Notes under the pieces: model-generated
Database searches by the model: none
Seen by the model: only the letters and a program-made list of their open reading frames with translations
Told to the model about the DNA's origin: nothing
In this document: positions 16,781-24,398 of the stretch, in pieces
How positions within the stretch are numbered: the stretch's first letter is position 1
Layout: every line of letters starts with the position of its first letter
Origin: Microbulbifer rhizosphaerae
GTDB lineage: Bacteria > Pseudomonadota > Gammaproteobacteria > Pseudomonadales > Cellvibrionaceae
Assembly (NCBI RefSeq): GCF_014191725.1
Contig: NZ_JACHWZ010000018.1
Location: 1 to 64,000, forward strand
Length of the DNA stretch: 64,000 nucleotides
Direction of reading: 5' to 3'
Made by a program: the position numbers and the translations under genes

Positions 16781-17623
16781 TCAACGCAGCTCGTTCGGCT
16801 GCACAAAATCCATATCGGTGTAATCGAGGTTCTCGCCCGCCATACCCCAAATAAAGGTGTAGTTGCTGGTACCCACTCCGGAGTGCAGGGACCAGGTGGG
16901 AGAGATGACCGCCTGCTCGTTGGCCATCCAGATGGTGCGGGTCTGCTGCGGCGGGCCCATGAAGTGACACACGGCCTGGCCTTCCGGCACATTGAAATAC
17001 ATATAGGCTTCCATGCGACGGCTGTGGGTGTGGCATGGCATGGTGTTCCAGACGCTGCCCGGAGCCAGTTCGGTCATACCCATCTGCAGCTGGCAGCTTT
17101 CCACCACTTCCTTTACCAGTAGCTGGCGGATAACGCGCTGGTTGCAGGTTTCGCCTGCGCCCATCTCCAACACCTTTGCGTCGTTCTGGCCCACTTTCCG
17201 GGTGGGACACTCGCGGTGTGCGGGGGTGGAGTTCAGGTAGAACTTCGCCGGCGCGGACTTGTCATTGCTGGAAACTTTTACCTCGCGGGAGCCGCGGCCG
17301 ATATAGATGGCCTCTTTGCTGTCGACGTCGTAGCGGGTGCCATCGACTTCCACAACACCCGGGCCACCGATATTGATCAGGCCCAGTTCGCGACGTTCGA
17401 GGAAATATTCGGACCTGAGCGCGTCCACAGTTTCGAGAAGCACAGTTTCCTCTACCGGCATGATCCCGCCCACGATCATGCGGTCTACGTGGGTATAGGT
17501 GAGGTGCACTGTGTCCGCCTCAAACAGTTTCGGCACCAGGAATTCTTCGCGCAGGCGCTCAGTATCGTAGCTCACATAGTCGCGCGGGCTGTGCGCGTAG
17601 CGCTCTTCGTATTTGGTAGCCAT
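16781..17623 (-). CDS. kduI: 5-keto-4-deoxyuronate isomerase KduI
   Basis: 280 residues, the family length (278 in E. coli). It is a cupin-type zinc enzyme that converts 4-deoxy-L-threo-5-hexosulose uronate, released by unsaturated uronyl hydrolases, into the KduD substrate. The metal ligands are visible: His198 and His200 in MPCHTHSRRME, Glu205 in the same motif and His247 in SLHSGVG. It starts 12 bp after the GH105 fusion gene, whose product makes its substrate, so the two are co-transcribed. Nothing unusual was seen. Confidence 0.95.
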   Translation of the reverse strand: MATKYEERYAHSPRDYVSYDTERLREEFLVPKLFEADTVHLTYTHVDRMIVGGIMPVEETVLLETVDALRSEYFLERRELGLINIGGPGVVEVDGTRYDVDSKEAIYIGRGSREVKVSSNDKSAPAKFYLNSTPAHRECPTRKVGQNDAKVLEMGAGETCNQRVIRQLLVKEVVESCQLQMGMTELAPGSVWNTMPCHTHSRRMEAYMYFNVPEGQAVCHFMGPPQQTRTIWMANEQAVISPTWSLHSGVGTSNYTFIWGMAGENLDYTDMDFVQPNELR

Positions 17624-17635
17624 AAATCTCTCCTT

Positions 17636-20137
17636 TTAGCCTTGCTTATTCAGCAGCTTATACATCTCCGCACCGGCCATGATGAAGGGTCCAACGCCTT
17701 TGAGGTCGTCGTCGATGACCGGCTCGCTCATGTAATAGCGGTAGCTGCCGTCGCGACCAAAGCCCAAGCCCGCCACTTCGCAGTTGTTGGTCAGGCTTAC
17801 ACTGCCATCGGCGTGCACCTGGATAAACTGGTCCAGCAGGCCCTGATAGGATTTTTTCGCCAGGGGCACATAAGTGTCGGGCAGGTAGCCGTTGTTGATG
17901 GCCTTGGCAAAAAAGTAGGTAAACATGCTGCTGCCGGTGGCTTCCAGGTAATTACCCCGCGCGCCGGCCTTGTTAGCGACCTGATACCAGGTGCCGCTTT
18001 CAGCGTCCTGGTATTTTTCCAGCACCGGCGCCAGTTCGTTGATCATGTCGATCAGGTACTGCCGCTGCTCCGCGTTTTCCTCCGGGATATAGTCGAGCAC
18101 GTCTACCAGTGCCATGGCCATCCAGCCCATGCCACGGGACCAGAAATTGGCGGAGAGGCCGCTCTCTTTATCCGCCCAGCCCTGCTCTTTCGCTTCGTCC
18201 CAGGCGTGGAAGTAGAGGCCGGTTTGCGGGTCGTGCAGTTTTTCACGCACGACTTTGAATTCCGCCAGTACCTCATCGAAATTCCCTTCTCCGCCATTTT
18301 CAGCGCTCAGCTTCTCGTAATGGGCGAGGAACGGAATGCCCATGTAGACACCGTCCAGCCATACCTGGTGGGGGTATTTCTGCTTGTGCCAGAAAGCACC
18401 GGCGGTCGTGCGCGGGTGGTGCTCCAGTTGCTCGCGCAGGGTGGCCACGGCGGTTTTGTAGCTGTCTTTGCCGTTGCGCTCGAGCATGCGCAGCAGCATC
18501 TTGCCGGCGTTGATGCTGTCAATGTTGTATTTTGACTGGACGTAGCCGTTGATACTGCCGTCTTCGTTGACGAAGGAGCCCATCACCTTTTCCACCGCGT
18601 CTGCGTAGCGCGGCTCGGGGCTTGCCCGGTTGAGGTCGTCGTAGGCCTGCATCAACAGGCCGGTGGTGTATTCGAAATAGGCCGGGCGCTTGCGGTGCGG
18701 GTCCACGCCGCCGAAGGCCAGTTGGTAGGTACTGCGCTCCAGTTCGGAATCCGCCAGGCGCTGGCTCCACTGCAGAGCCCCATTCGCGCTCAGCGGCTGT
18801 TGCGTCTGCGCCTCGCTCAGGGCGGTGGTCAGGCGCTTGCGCAGCGGCATGGTGAGTTTTTCCGCCTCGCGGGCCAGATAGGCTTCAAACTGCCCGGCAC
18901 TGGTGATGGGGCCGTGCCTGCTCTCCGCTTCTTTTGCCCAGGCGGCGGTGAAGTAGTAATTGAAATCGTTGGTGGCTGGCTGCTTGAATACAACCACTTG
19001 GTTGAGCTCGTCTTCGGTCACTTCCTTGACGGTCTTTTTCTGCACCAGCAGGCCCATGCCCAGGCCGCTGCCATCGAGGCTCTGTTGGCCCCAGGTGCCG
19101 ATATAGGTCCAGGCCCCGCCGGGAATATCCAGGTCGCCGACCATCAGTTGGGTACCGGTGTGCTTGACCAGGCCGGCCACCAGGGCGCCGAGGCCTTCGC
19201 TGGCCTGCCCGTTCACTTCCACCAGGCGGCTGCCGGCGCGCATGGAGAGTATCGTACTCAGGTCGGCCTGCTTGTTCTTCGCGGGTTTCCAGCCTTTGTA
19301 TTCAATATTCAGGGAAGAGTAGAGCTCGCCGTTGTCGACGATTTTTGCGGACCAGTCCTGCACGTCACTGACCCGCACAACTTTTTCGCCATCCCAATAG
19401 CCGTAGCCGCCCACGCCGAGGGCATCGCCCACTTTCAGGATATCCATGCCCCAGTCGGCCATATGGTGGTAGGACTCGAAGCCGTCCTGCCCCACATCCT
19501 GCAGCACCGGCTCGCGCACTTTCTTACCGAATATGTCGAAACCGTTGCGCCAGTCCAGGTAGACCCGGTAGCCCACCAGGTCCGATTCGATGCCCGGGCC
19601 CTCGTAGCGGATAAACTGCGAGTGATCAGTGTGTTCCGGGGGAACATCCAGCTCGCTGACATTCTGGAAGTAGCCACCCAGGTATTTCCTGTCGGCCCAC
19701 TGGCCACCGGTCTTGCGGGAAATTTCCGCCTGGGTGCGTTTATCCCCAGCCGGCTGTTCACCGCTGCCGGGGAGAATTTTCAGGTCGATTTCTTCATCCA
19801 CCTGCAAGTCCACCAGGAACAGGATGCCGTCGGCGCTGCCATCAGCATCCCGATCGACCCGCTGTACCGGCAGTTGTCCGCCGCCGTGAACCGCCAGCGG
19901 CTCGGCATAGTCTTCGCTCAGGCCCAACTCCCGGAAGCTCAGGTACACAGGCTCATCCAGGCGCGGAAATGCCGACGGATTGGCCAGTTGCAGGCGGGCG
20001 ATACTCTCACTCTCCGTGCTTTTGCTCTCCGTCGGTCTCTGTTGATCCTTTATTGCCGTGGAATCCTTCGCTTCGCCACAGGCGGTCAGGGCAATTGCGG
20101 CGGCCAGCAGTGGATAAACGGAACTGGATAATTTCAC
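17636..20137 (-). CDS. Lipoprotein fusing DUF4861 to a GH105 unsaturated uronyl hydrolase
   Basis: 833 residues. The signal ends in a lipobox LTAC with Cys20, so a membrane-anchored periplasmic or outer-membrane location is likely. Residues about 45-440 match DUF4861 (GYFQNVSELDVPPEHTDHSQ; YRVYLDWRNGFDIFGKK). Residues about 455-833 form the alpha6/alpha6 barrel of GH105: GGVDPHRKRPAYFEYTTGLL, the conserved catalytic-type Asp595 in VWLDGVYMGIPF, FWSRGMGWMAMALVDVL and a C-terminal MAGAEMY. GH105 enzymes hydrolyse the unsaturated galacturonyl residue from pectin or rhamnogalacturonan oligomers. DUF4861 and GH105 are often separate neighbouring genes in pectin loci; here they form one chain. kduI follows 12 bp downstream. 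Confidence 0.88.
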   Translation of the reverse strand: MKLSSSVYPLLAAAIALTACGEAKDSTAIKDQQRPTESKSTESESIARLQLANPSAFPRLDEPVYLSFRELGLSEDYAEPLAVHGGGQLPVQRVDRDADGSADGILFLVDLQVDEEIDLKILPGSGEQPAGDKRTQAEISRKTGGQWADRKYLGGYFQNVSELDVPPEHTDHSQFIRYEGPGIESDLVGYRVYLDWRNGFDIFGKKVREPVLQDVGQDGFESYHHMADWGMDILKVGDALGVGGYGYWDGEKVVRVSDVQDWSAKIVDNGELYSSLNIEYKGWKPAKNKQADLSTILSMRAGSRLVEVNGQASEGLGALVAGLVKHTGTQLMVGDLDIPGGAWTYIGTWGQQSLDGSGLGMGLLVQKKTVKEVTEDELNQVVVFKQPATNDFNYYFTAAWAKEAESRHGPITSAGQFEAYLAREAEKLTMPLRKRLTTALSEAQTQQPLSANGALQWSQRLADSELERSTYQLAFGGVDPHRKRPAYFEYTTGLLMQAYDDLNRASPEPRYADAVEKVMGSFVNEDGSINGYVQSKYNIDSINAGKMLLRMLERNGKDSYKTAVATLREQLEHHPRTTAGAFWHKQKYPHQVWLDGVYMGIPFLAHYEKLSAENGGEGNFDEVLAEFKVVREKLHDPQTGLYFHAWDEAKEQGWADKESGLSANFWSRGMGWMAMALVDVLDYIPEENAEQRQYLIDMINELAPVLEKYQDAESGTWYQVANKAGARGNYLEATGSSMFTYFFAKAINNGYLPDTYVPLAKKSYQGLLDQFIQVHADGSVSLTNNCEVAGLGFGRDGSYRYYMSEPVIDDDLKGVGPFIMAGAEMYKLLNKQG

Positions 20138-20188
20138 TCTCTGTTCCTCGTCATTCTGTTTCTTTCAAAGGGGCGAAGGGTGCGCCGT

Positions 20189-20265
20189 AGGGAGCCTGCT
20201 CGCAGGCGCACACTCCAAGAGCTTCGTCTCGATACCTCATTCGCCTGCAAGCAGGCTCCTACAGG
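20189..20265. repeat. REP-type double hairpin (GCCTGCAAGCAGGC subtype)
   Basis: GTAGGGAGCCTGCTCGCAGG and ATTCGCCTGCAAGCAGGCTC-CTACA flank a spacer of about 30 bp. The right arm ends at the GH28 stop codon (complement of 20266-20268), and the left arm lies 52 bp upstream of the GH105 fusion gene. It separates the two minus-strand transcription units. Confidence 0.75.
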
Positions 20266-21681
20266 TCAGGCTGGACGGAACTCCTTGCCGTTGATAAGCA
20301 AGCCCTTCGCGGTAAATTCTTTCAGCGCCTCGATCACCCCAAGGTCGCCCGCACTCTTTATCTCGCTGTTGGAAATATGCAGACCGCGGATGGGGGCGCG
20401 GTCGAAGCCGCGGATATGGAAGGCGCGCTGCGCCTTCTCGCAGCGGAGGTTGTCCACGAAGATGTTGTACACCTCCGGATCAAAGGGACCCTTGTCCCCT
20501 TCCTCGTAGAAGAAGTTGATCACGATCACGTCCTTCACCTGGCCGATTTCCAGGTTGCGCACATAGATATCGTGTATCTCGCCACCGCGCATGGCGTTGG
20601 TCTTGATGCGCAGACCGCGGTCCAGGTTGGGGCTGCTCATTACGCAGTTTTCCATGAACACATTGCGCACCCCGCCGGAAATCTCGCTGCCCAGCACCAG
20701 GCCACCGTGACCGTCGCGCATACGGCAGTTGCGGATGACGATATTCTCGCTGGGTGTGGCCAGCCGGCGGCCATCCGCATTGCGCCCGGACTTGATCGCG
20801 ATGCAGTCGTCGCCGTTGTCGAACAGGCAATCCTCAATCAGCACGTTGCGGCAGGATTCGGGGTCGCAACCGTCGGAATTGGGCCCGTGGCTGCGCGCCG
20901 TGACTCCGCGCACGGTGACGTTTTCACAGAGCACCGGGTGCATGACCCAGAAGGGGGAGTTTTCCAGGGTAACGCCTTCGATCAGCACATTGCGGCACTG
21001 GTAGAACTGCACCAGCGGCGGACGCAGATAGCTGCCGTCGGCATAGACCCGCTCCGCCACCGGCAGGCCTTTTTCCGCATCCTCAAACAGCGCGTCCCGC
21101 GCAGCTTTCTGCGTAGGGCTCTCCCGGTATTCGCATTTGCCGTTCTTCCCCTTCCAGGGCCACCAGGTATCGCAGTCCGCACCTCCGTCGATGCGGCCCT
21201 TGCCGGTGAGCGCCACATTCTCGCAACCGAGCGCATAGATCAGGGGGGAATATCCCATCAGCTCCATTCCCTCCCAACGGGTTTTTACCGCCGGCAGGTA
21301 GCGTTCCGGTTCGGGAATAAAGGAGAGCACCGCACCTTCCTGCAGGTGCAGTTCGGTATTCGATGGCAGGTGAATGGGGCCACTGCGGTAGCGCCCCGGC
21401 GGCACCAGGATGCGGCCGCCGCCAGCCTCGCGGCAGGCGGCCAGGGCGCGGGCGAAGGCGGTGCTGGCATCCTCGCCTTCACCACTGGCGCCGTACTGTC
21501 GGAGATTGAACTCTCGAGAGGGAATCTGCGGCCGCTCGATGGCGGCGAGGATTTCCGGTACCGCGGCCCAAGGGCCGCTGTAATCCATCCGCGGCGGCCG
21601 GCTCATGGCCCTGGGCACCGCAGGAATGGCGGCCGCGGCCAGAGCAGATTGCAGAAACGCGCGCCGGCTCAACTGTGTCAT
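20266..21681 (-). CDS. Tat-exported polygalacturonase, glycoside hydrolase family 28
   Basis: 471 residues. The N-terminus MTQLSRRAFLQSALAAAAIP is a twin-arginine signal (RRAFLQ). A right-handed parallel beta-helix follows, with the GH28 catalytic set: NSDGCD (Asp270), GDDC (Asp291/Asp292), GHGG (His325) and RGLRIKT (Arg358, Lys360). It hydrolyses alpha-1,4 galacturonosyl bonds; the long loop-rich insertion around 165-215 suggests an exo-acting form, which is inference. A TGGT/ACCA candidate operator lies 70 bp upstream. Its saturated galacturonate product would feed UxaC. The Tat route implies folding or cofactor loading before export. Confidence 0.9.
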   Translation of the reverse strand: MTQLSRRAFLQSALAAAAIPAVPRAMSRPPRMDYSGPWAAVPEILAAIERPQIPSREFNLRQYGASGEGEDASTAFARALAACREAGGGRILVPPGRYRSGPIHLPSNTELHLQEGAVLSFIPEPERYLPAVKTRWEGMELMGYSPLIYALGCENVALTGKGRIDGGADCDTWWPWKGKNGKCEYRESPTQKAARDALFEDAEKGLPVAERVYADGSYLRPPLVQFYQCRNVLIEGVTLENSPFWVMHPVLCENVTVRGVTARSHGPNSDGCDPESCRNVLIEDCLFDNGDDCIAIKSGRNADGRRLATPSENIVIRNCRMRDGHGGLVLGSEISGGVRNVFMENCVMSSPNLDRGLRIKTNAMRGGEIHDIYVRNLEIGQVKDVIVINFFYEEGDKGPFDPEVYNIFVDNLRCEKAQRAFHIRGFDRAPIRGLHISNSEIKSAGDLGVIEALKEFTAKGLLINGKEFRPA

Positions 21682-21751
21682 AACTCCCTAACTCCACTAT
21701 CGTTATTATCTCAGCCGAAAGCGGCAAGACCAGACTATTACTATGACCCAA

Positions 21752-21764
21752 TGGTGTCATACCA
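21752..21764. promoter_or_regulatory. Candidate operator upstream of the GH28 gene
   Basis: TGGTGTCATACCA keeps the TGGT and ACCA half-sites but has five bases between them, not three, and is followed by ATTTT. It lies 71 bp upstream of the polygalacturonase start and downstream of gntR. It may be a relaxed site for the same GntR protein or a site for another regulator. Confidence 0.4.
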
Positions 21765-21845
21765 ATTTTACGGGAGCAAGGGGAAGGAAAAGCAATGACA
21801 GATGATTAAATTGAAAAACTAATCATCGATCATTGGTCACTACCT

Positions 21846-22601
21846 TCAGGGCAGGGCAAAGCGCTGGCGCGCCGCATTCACTTCGCGCCGCGCGGCCTCC
21901 AGGGCCTCGGCTTCGGTGGCGTCCAGCAGTTGCTGCACCACGCGCTGCAGGTGATCGCGCATGGCGCTCCTGGCTGCATCCGCATCGCGGCGCTTGAGGG
22001 CGTCGAGAATCCTGCGGTGCTCCTCGATGCGCGGCCGGGAGCCGGTCTGGCGCACCTTTTCCAGGATGCGCGCGGACACGCTGGAACTGTTGCGCAGCTG
22101 CCACAGATGCTCGCACACGGAGACCACAGCATCGTTGCGGGTGCTGCGGGCAATATGCAGGTGGAACTTCTCGTCCGCCACCTCTGCGTTGGCCTCGGTG
22201 GCGTTCTCGGCGATCATCTCCTCGAGTATCCGCTCCAGCCCCTCCAGTTCCGCCTCAGTCATCTGCCGGGCGGCCAAGCCAGCGGCCTCCCCCTCGAACA
22301 TGATGCGCGCCTGCAGTATCTCAAACGGGCCTATATCGGATTCCCCGGCCTTGAAGACACCCACCTCCGCGTCCACCACATAGACGCCGGAGCCGCCTTT
22401 CACTTCCACACAACCGGCCAGTTCCAGGGCGATAATCGCCTCGCGCACCGTGGGCCGGCTGACCTCAAAGCGCTCCGCCAGCTTGCGCTCCGCCGGCAGG
22501 CGTGTGCCCGGAGGGTAGTCACCGGAGGCGATGGCGGCGGCCAGTTGTTCGGCCACCTGTTGGTAAAGTCGCACACCTTGCATGAAGGCATTCTCCGTCA
22601 T
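21846..22601 (-). CDS. GntR-family (FadR/FCD subfamily) transcriptional regulator
   Basis: 251 residues. The N-terminal winged helix (about 10-78) shows LYQQVAEQLAAAIASGDYPPG, RLPAERKLAERFEVSRPTVR and EVKGGSGVYVV. The C-terminal FCD ligand domain (about 95-235) has the conserved metal-site pattern ARIMFEGEAAGLAA, KFHLHIARSTRND and IEEHRRILDAL. Family members in uronate loci (ExuR/UxuR type) are repressors released by uronates or their pathway intermediates. The gene is divergent from uxaA, with two CTTACCA half-palindromes between them, and similar sites precede dctP and kdgK, so it is the likely local regulator with autoregulation. The ligand is not known from sequence. Confidence 0.9.
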   Translation of the reverse strand: MTENAFMQGVRLYQQVAEQLAAAIASGDYPPGTRLPAERKLAERFEVSRPTVREAIIALELAGCVEVKGGSGVYVVDAEVGVFKAGESDIGPFEILQARIMFEGEAAGLAARQMTEAELEGLERILEEMIAENATEANAEVADEKFHLHIARSTRNDAVVSVCEHLWQLRNSSSVSARILEKVRQTGSRPRIEEHRRILDALKRRDADAARSAMRDHLQRVVQQLLDATEAEALEAARREVNAARQRFALP

Positions 22602-22662
22602 TCGTTAATCGGCGCAGTTTAGCAGATGGGGTTTAACCGCTACAACAGAACTACTGCCACAA

Positions 22663-22706
22663 CAGTCTTACCAAAACAAGTCTAATTCAAGATTGCGGCC
22701 TTACCA
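22663..22706. promoter_or_regulatory. Two candidate GntR operators between gntR and uxaA
   Basis: CAGTCTTACCA (22663-22673) and CGGCCTTACCA (22696-22706) share the right half CTTACCA with the dctP and kdgK sites but have weaker left halves. They are 33 bp apart, three helical turns, and lie 62 and 95 bp from the gntR start and about 90-120 bp from uxaA, which is suitable for control of both. Confidence 0.55.
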
Positions 22707-22793
22707 ATATAGTGCTAGATTGCAGCCATTCACATAGCAATCAATAAAAATCAGTTGTTCCTGGCCGTTTGCCGGTGCGGAGTCTGTACGCAG

Positions 22794-24317
22794 ATGGACC
22801 TTATCCATATTCACGAATCTGACAATGTCGCCCTCAGCCGCGCTCTGCTGCCCGCGGGCAGCCTGGTGAACTGGCGCGACGCCATGCTCGAGCTGGTCAG
22901 TGACCTGCCCGCCATGCACAAGGTGGCGGTCGTCCCCATCGCCAGCGGCGAAGCAGTACTCAAATACGGCCAGGTTATTGGCTTTGCCTCCCGCGATATC
23001 GCCGCTGGCGAACACGTGCACGAGCACAATATGTGTGCCGGCAACCACAAACCCAGCCACGATTTCTGCAGCGAGGCGCAGCCCGTCGACTACGTCGACC
23101 CGGCGGCCCGGGCCAGTTTCCAGGGCTTTCGACGGCCCAACGGCAGGGCCGGCACCCGCAACTACCTGGCAGTCGTCTCCACCGTCAACTGCTCGGTGAC
23201 CGTGGGCCGGGCCGTGGCCGCGCATTTTCAAAACAGCGGCATGCTGCGGGACTTCCCCAATATCGACGGTATCGTCGCCCTGGGTCACGAGAGCGGCTGC
23301 GGCATGTCCACCTACGACGAGGGCTACCAGACGCTGCTGCGCACCCTGCACGGCTACATCGCCCACCCCAACTTCGCCGGCGTACTGTTGATCGGCCTGG
23401 GCTGCGAGGCAATGCAGGTGAGCAGCGTGCTGCGCGAGTCCGGCCTGGAAACCAACCCGCTGTTTCAGACACTGACCATCCAACAGCAGGGCGGTACCCG
23501 AGCGGCCATCCAGGCCGGCATCGAGAAGCTCACCACCATGCTGCCGGCGGCGAACAACTGCCGGCGGGAGCCCGTTCCCGCCTCGGAACTGACCCTCGCG
23601 GTGCAGTGCGGCGGCAGCGATGCCTATTCCGGCATCACCGCCAACTCGGCACTGGGTGCCGCGGCGGACCTGCTGGTACGTCACGGCGGCACGGTAATCT
23701 ACTCGGAAACACCGGAGATCTACGGCGCCGAGCACCTGCTCACCCGCCGCGCGGTATCCCCGGAAGTGGCGCAAAAGCTGGTAGACCGCATCCACTGGTG
23801 GGAGCACTACACGGAGATCAACGGCGTAGCCCTGAACAACAACCCCTCACCGGGGAACAAGGCCGGCGGACTGACCACGATCGCGGAGAAATCCATGGGC
23901 GCCCAGGCCAAAGCCGGCACCACCATGTTGCAGGATGTCTACCTCTACGCCGAACAGGTGCGCACGAAAGGGCTGGTGTTTATGGACAGCCCCGGTTTCG
24001 ACCCGGTTTCGGTAACCGGTCAGATTGCCTCCGGCGCCAATGTGGTCTGCTTTACCACCGGCCGCGGCTCAGCCTTCGGTGCCAAACCGGTGCCCAGTAT
24101 CAAGCTGGCGAGCAACTCGCAGCTGTTCGAGCGGATGCGCGAGGACATGGATATCGACTGCGGCGGTATTCTCGACCGCGAATACACAGTGGCCGAACAC
24201 GGCGAGTTTATTTTCCAGCGCATCCTGGCCATTGCCTCCGGTGAGCTCAGTGCCAGTGAAAAGCTCGACTACGGCGACAACGAGTTTGCGCCCTGGCGGA
24301 TCGGCGCGGTGATATAA
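22794..24317 (+). CDS. uxaA: Altronate dehydratase UxaA
   Basis: 507 residues from the ATG at 22794. The N-terminal SAF-type domain (about 1-95) ends in EHVHEHNMCAGNHKPSHDF, and the C-terminal catalytic domain contains FRRPNGRAGTRNYLAV, GHESGCGMSTYDEG and LTLAVQCGGSDAYSG. It dehydrates D-altronate to KDG using iron. The E. coli protein has 495 residues. It is divergent from gntR. KdgK would use its product. No mannonate dehydratase (uxuA) is in the window, which makes the galacturonate branch the better supported one. Confidence 0.93.
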   Translation: MDLIHIHESDNVALSRALLPAGSLVNWRDAMLELVSDLPAMHKVAVVPIASGEAVLKYGQVIGFASRDIAAGEHVHEHNMCAGNHKPSHDFCSEAQPVDYVDPAARASFQGFRRPNGRAGTRNYLAVVSTVNCSVTVGRAVAAHFQNSGMLRDFPNIDGIVALGHESGCGMSTYDEGYQTLLRTLHGYIAHPNFAGVLLIGLGCEAMQVSSVLRESGLETNPLFQTLTIQQQGGTRAAIQAGIEKLTTMLPAANNCRREPVPASELTLAVQCGGSDAYSGITANSALGAAADLLVRHGGTVIYSETPEIYGAEHLLTRRAVSPEVAQKLVDRIHWWEHYTEINGVALNNNPSPGNKAGGLTTIAEKSMGAQAKAGTTMLQDVYLYAEQVRTKGLVFMDSPGFDPVSVTGQIASGANVVCFTTGRGSAFGAKPVPSIKLASNSQLFERMREDMDIDCGGILDREYTVAEHGEFIFQRILAIASGELSASEKLDYGDNEFAPWRIGAVI

Positions 24318-24398
24318 ATCCCGGGAAAGGCAGAGCCGGTTCAGCTTTGTCTTGCCGGCCCTGTCCAGTCTCAGGCGTCCCACAGGTATCTGGTGGGC

